Below are positions 10,879-21,487 of a stretch of DNA of 64,000 nt, in pieces (position 1 is the stretch's first letter; the number at the start of each line of letters is the position of its first letter). The stretch is from Areca catechu (Eukaryota; Streptophyta; Magnoliopsida; Arecales; Arecaceae). Position numbers and translations under genes: made by a program. The stretch is from contig CM038039.1 of assembly GCA_021397845.1 (NCBI GenBank), positions 180,084,526 to 180,148,525 of the forward strand, written 5' to 3'. The notes beneath the pieces are model-generated. The model was given only the letters and a program-made list of their open reading frames with translations. It ran no database searches and was not told where the DNA came from.

Positions 10879-13800
10879 GTATGTATAAATACATATATAT
10901 ATCTTCACTCTGATCTAGTCAAATCTATAATAGATAATGAGGGTCTCACATTGATAATCTAAGTCATTGAATATGATCTACTATCTCTAAATAACTTATT
11001 TGCAAAAAAATCATTTGATATGGAGACCTTAGCATATGCATCAAGCAGTCAAAAAAAGAACAATCTAAATAAAATTGAGTTTTTTTATCACTTGATGCAT
11101 AATAGGCTTAGGGTCTCCAAATTACATGATCCATATAAGTAACTTAGAAGCAGCAGATCATATCTAATGGTTTGAATCATCGATACGAGATCTCCATTAT
11201 CCAATGTAGACCTATCAAATTTGACTGGCCAACTCGAGTGTAGCCAAGTCTAGTTCCATACATGATTTGCTTGTATTTTCAAAAAAACAATGTCATTCAA
11301 TATCACATTTATCTAAGGCTATAATGTTCTATCTACCTTCTTTTACTAAGCTTTGTTATTAGAGGAGACAAAGATGCAATCTTGACCTGTGAATTTGAAG
11401 GTATTAGATTATTATGTGTTCCTTTGATCTTACTTGCACGGGTTCCTTTTTCCTCTTCTTTTAGAATAAAATTATACATGACAATGAAATACCAAAATGA
11501 AATGGCTTTTTATTTGTATGTGTTGTTTCTTGCTTAAACGGGTTATCCTAATTATAGAAAATAAAAAATAAGCTCAAACAGCCTTTTCCTTAGCTTCTTG
11601 CTTAGATGAGTTCTTATAATGAAATACAATGAAACATGCATAGGTGCCCTTCTTTATTTCTTAAATGGGTCATCAAAATGAAATAGAATGAAGTATGCTT
11701 AAAGACTAATTTGATTAAATACAAAAATTAGAACAAATATGTGAAATTGTTAAAAAAAATTTAAAAATTGTGAAAATTAGAAAAAAAATAAAGAAAAGTG
11801 TAATATATAATGCATTAAAACAATTTACTTTCAACCTAAAATTTCCTAAACTATACAAAATATGGTGTTCAAGAAAACACAATAAAATGATGTTTAAAAC
11901 TTTATCTTGAATTTTTCTTCCTTTTGGATTTTTTGCACATTTTTGCTCGGAATATGAAAATTGGAGGGAAATTGTCAAAACTATTGAAATTAAAACTCTA
12001 CCAAGATGACCAAAATCAAAACCTAGTATTAGAACCTTGTTTGGTGCTGTAAGCACCACAAGATTGATGGAATATGTTGTATGTTTTCATTAAATAATAC
12101 TGCAACTTAAAATTCAAGGAAAATATTTGCAATTTAACACAGCCCAATAAACCTATAAATTTTTAAGTTAAAGTGAAATATGAACGTCTCCAATTTTATG
12201 CCAATATCTGACTTGGTATAATTCAATTCTAGTTTTTGGAAGATGGAGAAAGTCAAACCTTTTTGTTACAGGATCTTTACCTTCTTGCTCAAGTACTAGT
12301 GTACTACTATACTTCTGGCACCTTCCCAATGCTTTTTTAATTTTTGAGAATCTCAATCTTTCCTTCAAAGTTGGTATGATCATGATTTTGGCAAGAGTCA
12401 CTAGATAAATGGAGGTTTCTAATATTACTAGATTCTCATTTAAAAACTGAGAAAGAAACACATTGACCTGAGACACATCTACAGAAAACCAGCTGAGCCA
12501 ACAATTTGCACCTCTAAACTGCAAAAGAGACAACATAGGTACACAACATAAACACCCAAATTAGAAGCTAGAAAGCAATCCAGCAAGCTTTCATATTTAT
12601 ACCAAACACATATATCTAAAAAGATAGTTCAAAACTTCATCTGTTGTGATGATCTTGTTCTTCAACTTTGCTAAACAGGGTCATACAAGAGCATCATCTC
12701 AAGCAGTTGTATGACAGAAACAAGTGCATTATATAATGGTTGGCTTTCTGCTAACCAGCTCAAGATAAACCCTGCTCCTTCATTATGCTCTTTGTAGAAC
12801 ATATATGCCACAAGAAATGTGAAAAAGGATGAGTCAACATGTAACATAAAAAGGATGCCAAGCCATAGAAAGAATATAGGGGTAAAAGTGGACTGGATAA
12901 TATCTATCCAAATCCATTTTCGTATTTGAGTTTATCTGGATACAGACAGAAATTTGAGCATCCAACTAATATCTATATCCATATCTACATCTATTAAAGA
13001 AAAATAGATATGGATATGAATAGACAACTATCTAATCCATATCCGAATGTCTGATTCTATCTATAATTCTATTTAATTTTATATAACACTCATTAACTTT
13101 TTTTAAAAAAATATACAATCATATTAACATACTATTAACTTTATTTATTATCCATTTAGTAATATCTTTAATTCTATATTCATAAAGTTTAATTATCCGA
13201 CTTATAGTCATATTTATTTCTATACTTTCCATATCCAATGTATATCCCATTTAAAATAAATATGAATATAATTTTTTTGCATCCAACTAATATCCATATC
13301 TGTATTTGTTTTCATCATAAAAAATAAGTATGGATATGGATACACTAGTATCTAATCCAATTTCAGCCCTAATAGAATATAAACAATTGCTTGCCACATC
13401 AATGGTATTTAGATAATCACAAAGTTGCAGATGACAACATCAATGCATGCAAATTTCCCTAGATTTAACAGTGATGACAGAAAATCCAGTAAAAGCAAAG
13501 TCAGAAGCCTTTTCAAAGGTTGCTCTTGTAATGGTTTCAAGATTGAGAAAGTTTTTTGGGCAATGACTTTTAGATTTTTGTTTTTCTTGAGCAACGAGAT
13601 TCAGAAAGTGGACAGGCATGATACAAACAGTTACCTGTCAATGATCCTTGATTTCTCCTTGTATGGCTTAACTAGAACACGAGCACCAGAGATGTAATGG
13701 GGATTTCGCTTGGTCAATATTAGTTTCACAGTCTCTGGATACAGGAAGCTGACAAACCCAAACATGCGTTTCTCTTGGCAAGGAATTCTCACATCACGAA

Positions 13801-15366
13801 CTGGCCCATATTGCCTGATAAATACAGGAGAAAAGAAAGGTACAGAGAGTTAGAAGTAAGAAAAACAACACATGAAAAACCCTTTTAATGCACAATACTG
13901 CTTGACATATATTTACTTGAAATAGTTAGAAACATCTTCCTCAGTGAAAGTGCTTTCTGCTGGAAATGTAAGATAAATCTGATGAGAGCTCGCAGGTGTT
14001 GCTCCAGGATCACCATTCTCATTCCTGTACTCCATATACCTTGGGGCATCCTCTAATAATATTACTGAATGCTGCCCATGGGGCCTGCAATTCCAGAATA
14101 AACTTTATCTAAGGAAGCAGGAAATTATATAACTACCATCAAGGGTCTACTATATATTATTTTTGTGCATGTGGCCATGCATATTTTTGATTAGTTGAAG
14201 AATAAATGCCGTGTGCATGCCCAACAGCATAGGAACTGCCAGTATAATTCTGAGAGAGAGAGGGTGAGAGAGAAAGATTCCAGACCACATATATGAGTTT
14301 TGTTATCCTTCAAATGTAAGTTAAATTGGGATGGCACAATCACAATCAGCTCAGTCTTTTATGCTTTTATACACAAGAAAAGAGGCACCAGAAATCTCCA
14401 AAGAAGTATATGTAAATACCTATCTATGAGTCGGATACTATTCTTCAAGCGAGCAAGCAACTTTGTCAAGCTGAAACCTGATTTGCCATGCCGGTGGCTT
14501 TCACTTAGGTACCCCTCTGCCTGAAGATTTCTACCATACTTCTCGAAATACAACATAGGCAATGAAGCAATAGAAACAGGCATCCCTCTCCTTTCCTTCA
14601 AGAGCTCTGTGAGCTCCATTTCAAGCCTCTCCAGTGATCCAGGTGAGACACCATGGAATTCGCTTTCCATCTCATTCAGGTTTGGGCCATATATCTGGGA
14701 TTGACCATCTGGGATGGAGTGACCATGAAAGTACCTACAGTTGGCACCATGCTTACAGTATCCCTTGTAGAAGTAATGGCAAGCCTTGAAAGGAAATTCC
14801 ACGAAGTTGGGTGATCTCCCGCTGGTTTGGGATGCCAGGCCACTGCCTAGACCATCCTCCTGGTAGTAATAATAGCTCAGGTTCTCAGGTCCCATGGAGT
14901 GCACAGGATCCAGCTGCTCATCAAATCTTGATAACCGAGCTTGGCTATGAAGAGAATAGTCATCTCCAATGGAGTTAGAATATGGATGGGGAGGGGCAAA
15001 ATCCAAGTTGTGGATGGGAGGTCGCTGATCAGAAGCAAGCTGAGGCTCCAAGTAAGGGGCAGGGACACGAACAGTAGTAGCAGGGGAAGACAAGGGGTGT
15101 GGCCCGGCAGTGGAGAAAGAACCGAAGGGGTATGCATGATCAGGAATGGATTGAGCTAAAATTGGCTTAGAAGATAACATGCTGAGTGTGGCCTTTGCAT
15201 CATTGATGATGGAACGGATTTCCTCATCAGGGCCTAAGGCTACTTGGATCATCTGCTGCTCGCTTGGTGCCTTTAAGAAAAGGCATCCTAAGATTTTGAT
15301 AGCATTCTCTGGCTCAAGCTTTCGAATTCTATCAAAGATAACCTTTGTCAGCTCAGAGAAATCCAT
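8545..15366 (-). CDS. CCCH zinc finger / LOTUS / RRM RNA-binding protein, 575 aa
   Basis: Likely a post-transcriptional RNA-binding regulator of the plant family annotated as zinc finger CCCH domain-containing protein 18/46/53. I joined seven coding exons (minus strand): 15366-14420, 14084-13917, 13814-13635, 9731-9658, 9529-9362, 9271-9154, 8617-8545. They total 1728 bases in frame, with GT/AG at every junction. The ATG at 15366 opens [11 protein letters not shown], the usual family N-terminus; the ATG nine codons upstream falls in the 5' intron. Residues 196-214 form a CX7CX5CX3H finger. About 244-330 is a LOTUS/OST-HTH domain, and about 350-426 an RRM with FGFVSF as RNP1. About 467-487 is a charged, helix-prone stretch ([15 protein letters not shown]). 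The C-terminus carries LPESPFASP and ends SAVI. The 3.9-kb fourth coding-gene intron (9732-13634) hosts mobile elements. Junction phases and family resemblance make me confident; transcripts would be decisive. Confidence 0.92.
9740..9764. repeat. AAAT microsatellite beside a splice acceptor
   Basis: About six AAAT units in the large intron of the CCCH gene, beginning eight bases before the acceptor AG of the exon at 9658-9731. Confidence 0.85.
10729..10902. repeat. TA/CA/TG microsatellite in intron
   Basis: Interrupted runs of ATATAT, ACACAC and GTATGT over about 170 bases within the large intron of the CCCH gene. The short open frames here, encoding Tyr/Ile/His repeats, come from this composition. 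It directly abuts a foldback element. Confidence 0.9.
10903..11243. mobile_element. Foldback MITE-like element (long inverted repeat)
   Basis: Two arms of about 140 bases each, 10903-11047 and about 11090-11243, are imperfect inverted copies. For example GGGTCTCACATTGATAATC on the left pairs with the complement of the region around 11170-11205, and TATGGAGACCTTAGCATATGC pairs with the region around 11095-11120. A loop of about 45 bases rich in A and T separates them. Such a structure folds into one long hairpin. It is non-coding and inserted in an intron next to a TA microsatellite. Exact ends and the target duplication are not clear. Confidence 0.6.
12877..13371. mobile_element. hAT-like MITE in intron
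   Basis: A 495-bp non-coding element whose ends are imperfect inverted repeats: TAGGGGTAAAAGTGGACTGG at the left, and at the right TATCTAATCCAATTTCAGCC followed by CTA. Flanking 8-mers AAAGAATA (12869-12876) and ATAGAATA (13372-13379) differ at one base, the length expected of a hAT target duplication. Inside, the GGATATGGAT/ATCCATATCC motif recurs in both directions. No transposase is present, so it is non-autonomous. Confidence 0.72.
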
Positions 15367-16219
15367 TTCATCGTATCCCCGTCCCTTGCACATGCAAAGT
15401 AGAGAAAAACCAAGAATTAATAAATGCGGCTAGAAAGTTCTATACTAAGAAGAAAACAAAGAGAATGAGGGCCCATTAATTTGAATTCAAAATCCAAACA
15501 CATCCAACAAATGCAACTGGAATTTCTTTTGCAAAGATAAAGGATGACAAAATTAATAAGAATATTTGCTCGGATTATCACAATAGTAGTTTCCACATTC
15601 CCTTTACCGCTCCTTTACCAATTACTTGAGCAAAATTAGAACAAAAAAGTTCATACAAGACCAGAAGCAATGAACGCCCTAAGAGCATTTTATCATCCAC
15701 AAGCACATCAAGCACAGATTCGCTAGGGGGGAAAGGGGGGTGGTTGCACATCTGATCAACAGCAACGAAACATAAAACACAAGAACAACTTCGCACTCAC
15801 TTCAAACCTAGGAACAGAAGAGATACCCTCCATTGTAACAAGCACCTCAAAATTAAAAAAAAAAAAATGCTTCAAAAATCAACATTTCCACTTTCATTTG
15901 TCTAAAAAAAGAAATAAAATAGTTTTTAGGAAACACTCCAAAATAACAACTTTAGAGGAACCCATCCCATGCAAATCATCATCATCGTCCATTCAGGAAA
16001 CTTTTTTTAAAAAATCGGGAAAAAAAGGCAAAATTCGTGATTTCAAAAACAAAAAACATTAAAGCCGGTGATTGCAAACTCTATCCATTTCCAAAAGTCT
16101 CATTTTTCCCTTCACAAATTTACCGTTTAGGTTGAAAGGCGAAGGAGAAACACTCACTGCTTTTTCCCCACCAAAATAAAATAAATCAAAGCAATGCAAG
16201 CATAAGAAGAGGATCTTAC

Positions 16220-16336
16220 TATGCTCAAGTACAACTCCCTTTTGTCGCAGAGAGGAGAAATCAGAAGACACGGAAGGTGGGCGGCTTCTCAATCCATCTC
16301 CATGGCACTGAAGAGGACCCAAGTCCCGAGTCCATG

Positions 16337-16375
<39 letters not shown>

Positions 16376-16475
16376 ATCCCTGAGGGCATGCATTGCATCT
16401 GAAAAGCCCGAGAACTGCCAAAGAGGAAGGGTATGAGGAGCGCCCACGAGGGAGGATATTTGTTTTTCTTTTTTT
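16220..16475 (-). other. Predicted 5' non-coding exon of the CCCH gene
   Basis: The start codon exon has an acceptor at 15385 (GTGCAAG before GGACGGGG), so a 5' leader exon is needed upstream. The minus-strand donor ATA/GTAAGATCC at 16220/16219 fits, giving an 835-base leader intron. The exon includes an 18-unit GA repeat (16339-16374 on this strand). The right limit of about 16475 is inferred from a candidate TATA box and is uncertain. Confidence 0.5.
16339..16374. repeat. CT/GA microsatellite in predicted 5' leader
   Basis: Eighteen perfect CT units, read as GA on the gene strand. GA-rich stretches are common in plant 5' untranslated regions and core promoters. Placement in the transcript is inferred. 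Confidence 0.85.
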
Positions 16476-16506
16476 ATTAATTCTTTAGCAAACTTTGTAT
16501 TATAGT

Positions 16507-16513
16507 TTTTATA
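16507..16513 (-). promoter_or_regulatory. Candidate TATA box of the CCCH gene
   Basis: Minus-strand TATAAAA about 290 bases upstream of the proposed leader donor and about 130 bases upstream of the GA repeat. The region is AT-rich, so chance occurrence is quite possible. Confidence 0.3.
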
Positions 16514-17725
16514 TTTAAAAAAAAAATTACATATATATATATATATATATATCTTAGTCAGAAAAAATTAAATATTATTGATTGACACATGAAAGTTTCT
16601 ATGCGCCATCAGTAATTCCATAATCAAGCCATGAGAAACGGCCGATCCATAGTCCACGTGGTAAGATTTATGCGGGTATCCCTGTGTGAAATTGGAAACC
16701 ATGTTTCCTTTTATTTTAGCATTGTATTTTTTTTAACGTTTATATGTTTTTTTAACGGCAGAGGCGTACAGAATGTGGTTACTATTTTGGCTCTCTCTGT
16801 ACAGTCACGGGCTAAATTTTAAAATTTACGAATTGATGGACGCTGCGCGGTTTAGGCTAAATGACAAGATTACCCCTAACAAATCTTGCAGATCATGGGC
16901 GATTCATACGGCTGTGATTTATTTAATTAAAAGGAATTATATGAATCAAGTGAGGGAGGGGGGTATTTTTGGTAACGATGGAGAAGGTTAATGCTGAAAC
17001 AGTGGAGAAAGTTAATGGTGACCGTTTCTCACGGCTAGAGGAGTGGGGTTAAGTTGGCCGGGTTACGAGAGAACGCGGACACGTTGCGCAGTTCCATCGA
17101 AAAAAGAGAATTTTCTGTTACGTTTTCTTTTTTTTCTGCTGCTTTTGGACTTAGAAACGAGCAGCAGCTATCGTTACGAGAGAGAATCGGTACAGCTGAT
17201 CAGCAGGCGCAGGCAAAGCACAAAAAGGCAGAGCATCGAGAATACCATATACATATCTACCAACATACATACTACATACATAAATACCGATATATATATA
17301 TATATATAAAGTGGAATGAATATAACTTCCAAAGGTCCTGGATGTTAGACTGCTGGCACATAGGGATCGGAAAAGAGATTATAATGCTTTGAGATTCATG
17401 AAAAATATAATTCAATTGCTATGAAACAAGGTGAATTATACTTCCAAATGGACGGTACAAACCGATCTCATGCGCATACCCTCAGATTGCTAATCGAAGG
17501 GATTGTGTTTCATAGGAACCTTACTTGCTCCTTGGTGGGTATTATACTGCTCGTCTTGTCTTGAGTAGCCAATCAATTGCAAAAAAGCTTATTATGCATG
17601 TTAAACTGCTGGTGCATTAGAATCTCGTGGCACACGAGTGATTTTTGCTTCTGTTATTGTTGAGACAAATTAGTATTGATACGTGGCATAAACGCAATCC
17701 TATGCATATATAGCAATGTTCTAAA
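16514..17725. other. Upstream intergenic stretch
   Basis: Promoter-side sequence of the CCCH gene with TA microsatellites at 16531-16552 and 17291-17308. I see no coding exon, RNA gene or recognisable mobile element in it. Confidence 0.5.
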
Positions 17726-18236
17726 TAGGGGTGGCGGCGTTCGGGTCGGGTCATGTATATACGAGTCAGGTTATACACTGATCGGATCAGAAAAGTCTCA
17801 ATCTGAATTTGACATATTTATTAAACGAATTGTAATTTAAAATCTAAACATGATCCATTTAATAAACAGGTAATCCGACCCGACCCGTTTAATCTATTTA
17901 TTAAATAAGTAACCTGTTAATCCGATCCGACCCGACTTGATTAACATGTTTAATAATTGAATAACCTGTTTATCCAACCCAACCCGATCCAACCTGTTTA
18001 ATAAATAAATAACCTGTTTACCTAACCCGACTAGACTCGACCCGACCCATATATTAAATGGGTTAAACAGGTTAAACATGTCGGGCCTAAAAAATCTGAA
18101 CCTGACATGCTTATTAAATGGGTTAAATAGGTTGCCCCATTTACTATCCGAACCCATTTATCCCAAATCCAAATCTATTTATGATGGGTCGAATATAGGT
18201 CGGGTTGGTGGATCGGATTATAAATTGCTATCCCTA
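17726..18236. mobile_element. hAT-like MITE upstream of gene
   Basis: A 511-bp non-coding element with ends TAGGGGTGGCGGCG and the complement of TTGCTATCCCTA. Flanking 8-mers GTTCTAAA (17718-17725) and GTTTTAAG (18237-18244) agree at six of eight positions. The interior repeats GGGTCGGGT- and ACCTGTTTATTAAAT-type segments in both directions, which is typical of the widespread plant hAT non-autonomous group with TAGGGGTGGC ends. No transposase is present. Confidence 0.72.
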
Positions 18237-18657
18237 GTTTTAAGGTCATCTCTCTGCACGATATTCATAGGAGTTTACATGAAAGGGTGACCATATTTTT
18301 TCCATTTATTATGATATACAAGTAAACGAGGAAACCATGGCTATGCTATCCAAGGGGATCCGATCTAGAAAGAAATGAAATTTTTTTATGGATAGATAAC
18401 CATGGCCAAATGGCATGCTAATAGGTCTAAACATGCTAGGCATGGTTTTGCCTTAAAAACCCTGGAGAACCATGAAACAAGATAGCCAATCATATCAGAA
18501 ATGCCAAATAAATAAATGTTTCAGAATATACATTATCATGGCAACTTATTACTTGGCTTCGAGGACCAACCAGACTACCAACTAGCTTACTTGGTCTTGA
18601 GGACCCAGATCAAGAAGTTGCAAATAACTAGGCCCAATTGACATGACATCCCTTTAT

Positions 18658-18860
18658 ATGCATCTAAGTACTTATTTGAACCCGAATAACTACCAATATA
18701 GTTCTAGTTAGGCACGTTGATAAAGGTATCTATTGAGTACTTACTTGGGCCTGATTAATTGCCAATTTAGTCCTAATCGGGCATGCTGGAAAGGCATCCA
18801 CCGAGTACTTACTCGAAACCAACTAGTTATCAACATAGTTCTAGTCGAGAATGCCATGAT
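18658..18860. repeat. Three 69-bp tandem repeats
   Basis: Three diverged units, starting near 18661, 18730 and 18798, share GAGTACTTACT, then TAGTTCTAGT or TAGTCCTAATC, then a GGCA-GCTGG-AAAGGCAT type ending. They lie in the presumed LTR of the decayed Gypsy element. Confidence 0.65.
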
Positions 18861-20144
18861 ACAATGTCAAGGCCCTTGTCCGTAACAACAAGCTATCCTA
18901 ATACACAGAGTCTACGACACCCGAGTAGATGATGAAAAAGCTAATTGATCATAGCTATCCTGGCAGAAATCATGGTAGACAAGATTGTGATGGACAGAAT
19001 CTCAATAGAACCTACCATCTTAACAAAAGGTACTAACAGAAAAGATTATGAGAAACACAATATCAACATCCTAATGGATTTCGCTATCTATGTCAGAGGA
19101 GGCCACCTCCATAATAGAATACCATCATCCTGCATGATTCTATAAATTAGTAAAAGGGATCCCAGCAATGGCGACGCATTCTTACCCTTCTCATGTACTC
19201 ATTCAACCCATTATTGTTCTTAGCTTTGGCTATTATAGCCCATCTCATTCTCTCATTGACTTGAGCATCGGAGGGTCCCTGTCGGCTATCACTAATAAGG
19301 CACTGTCCTTGTAGGTCTCCACTCGAGAGATGCTGGGAGCAATGTTTCTTCTTACCGAAAAAGGCCAGAATATCCTTAGGCACCATCATGGTTCTAGTGG
19401 AAGATGATTTGATAGAAATAGATTGGCATGCCAAGTAGGGGCAAACAAGAAGGTCCCGAAGCCTGGAAGCAATGATGACAACCCAGCAAAGGACACCTCA
19501 ACTAGCCGAACTGGATGCTCCTCCCATCGTGATGAATGATGCAATCTGGTGATGGAGCCTCTCGCTCCTCTACCTGAACCACCAGCGATCCAGCAGGACT
19601 TGCTTGCCACCCTAAGCAGCAAGTCCAAATGCTAGTTATGGTGGTGCAGGGATTGCAACAGCAGTAGTAGCCTGTGGTGAAATTATAGCATCTAGAGGTC
19701 CCATCCATTTCCACTGCTACTACTCATCCCAATCGCCAATCTTTTCAAGGAAGATCCTCCCACCAACAAACTCTTTATCTGTCACGGTCTTGCTTGCCAT
19801 GCTGAGTAAGTCATGATCCCTTGAAGGGAGGTCCTCTTACAGACAGACCATCCATTGGTCATAGTCTTTCTTGCCACATCAAAGTAAGCCCCTAGCATGA
19901 GTAGTGATAAGGAAGGGAGCTAAAGTGAGAAAAATATCCCTGCTCTTCATCTGAATCCTCCTAAGAATGGTATATAGGAGATTCTCGATGAGTGGCTAAG
20001 CAGCGACTCGATGATTATGACCGTAAGCTACATAAGATCGACCACCAACTTGCAAACCTTCAAGGTGGAAGTGGAGCCCAGACAGAGTTCAACACCCATC
20101 CTCCTCTCTCCTGATGAACTCTAGAGGAAACGATTCCAACTTGA

Positions 20145-20625
20145 TTCAAGATGCCCTACTTAGAGCCCTATAAAGGCACACTTGACCTACTGGACCATTT
20201 GGAGAGCTACAAAGCTCTCATATTAATTCAAGACGTCTTCAACACCTTACTCTGCCTCGCCTTCCTAGGTGGCCCGAGCATGGTATTCTAACTTGAGCCA
20301 AGGAGTATCCACTTCTTAAATAGCTGGAAAGGTAGTTTGTGGCCTACTTCAATGCTAGTCAAAAAATACCATGAGAATCTAACAGTATTTTCTCCATCGG
20401 ACAGTAGAAGGGAGAGTCACTGAAAGACTATATAGCCCGATTCAAGGTGGCCATACTGGAAATCTATCACTTGAATGACTCACTGGCCTTATTGGCCATG
20501 AAGCAAGGACTTCGTCCCTTTCGATTCACTTATTCACTAGATAAGACTTATCCTAAGTCTTATTCAAAGTTGCTGGTCCGTGCCTAAAAGTATATATGCA
20601 TGGAGGAGGGAGCTCTTACTTGGTG
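20145..20625 (+). pseudogene. Gypsy gag fragment (Retrotrans_gag-like)
   Basis: Conceptual translation in shifting frames gives the Tat-lineage capsid pattern: DHLESYKALI, then a region corresponding to ARAWYSxL, then a stretch matching RFKVAIL, and finally MKQGLRPFRFTYSLDKTYPKSY. Several in-frame stops and frame changes show it is not functional. The capsid would package element RNA in an intact copy. Confidence 0.7.
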
Positions 20626-20849
20626 AGAAGCTGATGAAAAATGAAGGAAGAAATAAGCCTGAGGAAAACTAAGTGGAAGTTGGGCCAAGAAGCCCAACTC
20701 GTCACGTCAATCGAGTTCCCGATCGAGGAGTTTGGCCAACAAATCTGGTAACTACACTCCTCTCCTAGTCCTTAGATCTAAATTTCTGATGAAGATAGAA
20801 GGAGAGTAATATCTATGAAGGTCTCCCCATTAAAGCCATCGGCCTTCTC

Positions 20850-21290
20850 CATAAGAGAAAATATTATCGATTCTACCAAGATTATGGCTATGACACTAAA
20901 GATTGCATCTAGCTAAAGAAGATTGAAGATCTTGCTCGACATAGTTACCTTGAAAGTATGTTCATGAAGGAGGAATTCACCCCGATGCCTAGAACTTGGG
21001 CAAGACTCAAGTTAAAATCTACAGTCAGCTAATGGCTGGGCAAGTTGACATGATTTCCTGAGAGGTTGGGCATCCTTCAAAGAGGTAGAGGGAAGAGGAG
21101 AAAGAAAATATAATTTCTTTTTCTAATAGAGAGCTAGTTAGGGTCCAAAATATTCATGATGATGCTATTATCATGTCTATAATAATAGCAAAACATGATG
21201 TAAAAAGGATTTTAATTGATAGTGGAAACTCGGCCAATATCTTATTTTATGATGCTTTTATTCTAATGAACTTGTTGAAAATCTATTGAA
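20850..21290 (+). pseudogene. Gypsy gag tail and protease fragment
   Basis: KYYRFYQDYGYDTKDC at about 20860-20910 resembles the post-capsid YCxFHxxHGHxTxDC motif of Tat-lineage Gag. Further on, ILIDSGNSANILFYDAF (from 21209) matches the retropepsin active-site block, normally VLVDSGSSADILF. Stops separate the two. Confidence 0.68.
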
Positions 21291-21487
21291 ACGAGTTTCT
21301 ACACCTCTAGTGAGCTTCTCTAAAAATTTTATCGGGATCGAAGGTCAAATCACTCTTCCGTCACTATGAAAACTCTACTCCGATGGAGTATTATCTTTCT
21401 TACATTCATGATTGTTCGGGTGCCTATCATCCTCGGAAGCTAGGACTAAATGCTAGGATTAAATTAGTTGACACTGTCATCTTCACA

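Larger units (their letters stand above)
18245..21487 (+). mobile_element. Decayed Tat-type Gypsy retrotransposon (partial)
   Basis: The left part (about 18500-19140) looks like LTR or leader sequence with a threefold repeat. From about 19400 onward, degenerate coding sequence of a Gypsy gag and protease is legible. Frequent stops and shifts make it dead. It breaks off at 21487, where a Copia LTR starts, and its remainder is not seen in the window. Its left boundary is not defined. Confidence 0.55.

Noticed and set aside
10689..10962. Tyr/Ile/His-rich open frames
   Set aside because: Direct translation of a TA/CA microsatellite in an intron.
15367..15393. Upstream ATG (MCKGRGYDE) as start of the CCCH protein
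   Set aside because: It lies across the predicted 5' intron acceptor, and family members start at MDFSE.
16059..16421. Minus-strand frame of 120 codons with a run of Arg-Glu
   Set aside because: The run is the GA microsatellite, and the frame lies over the predicted leader exon and intron.
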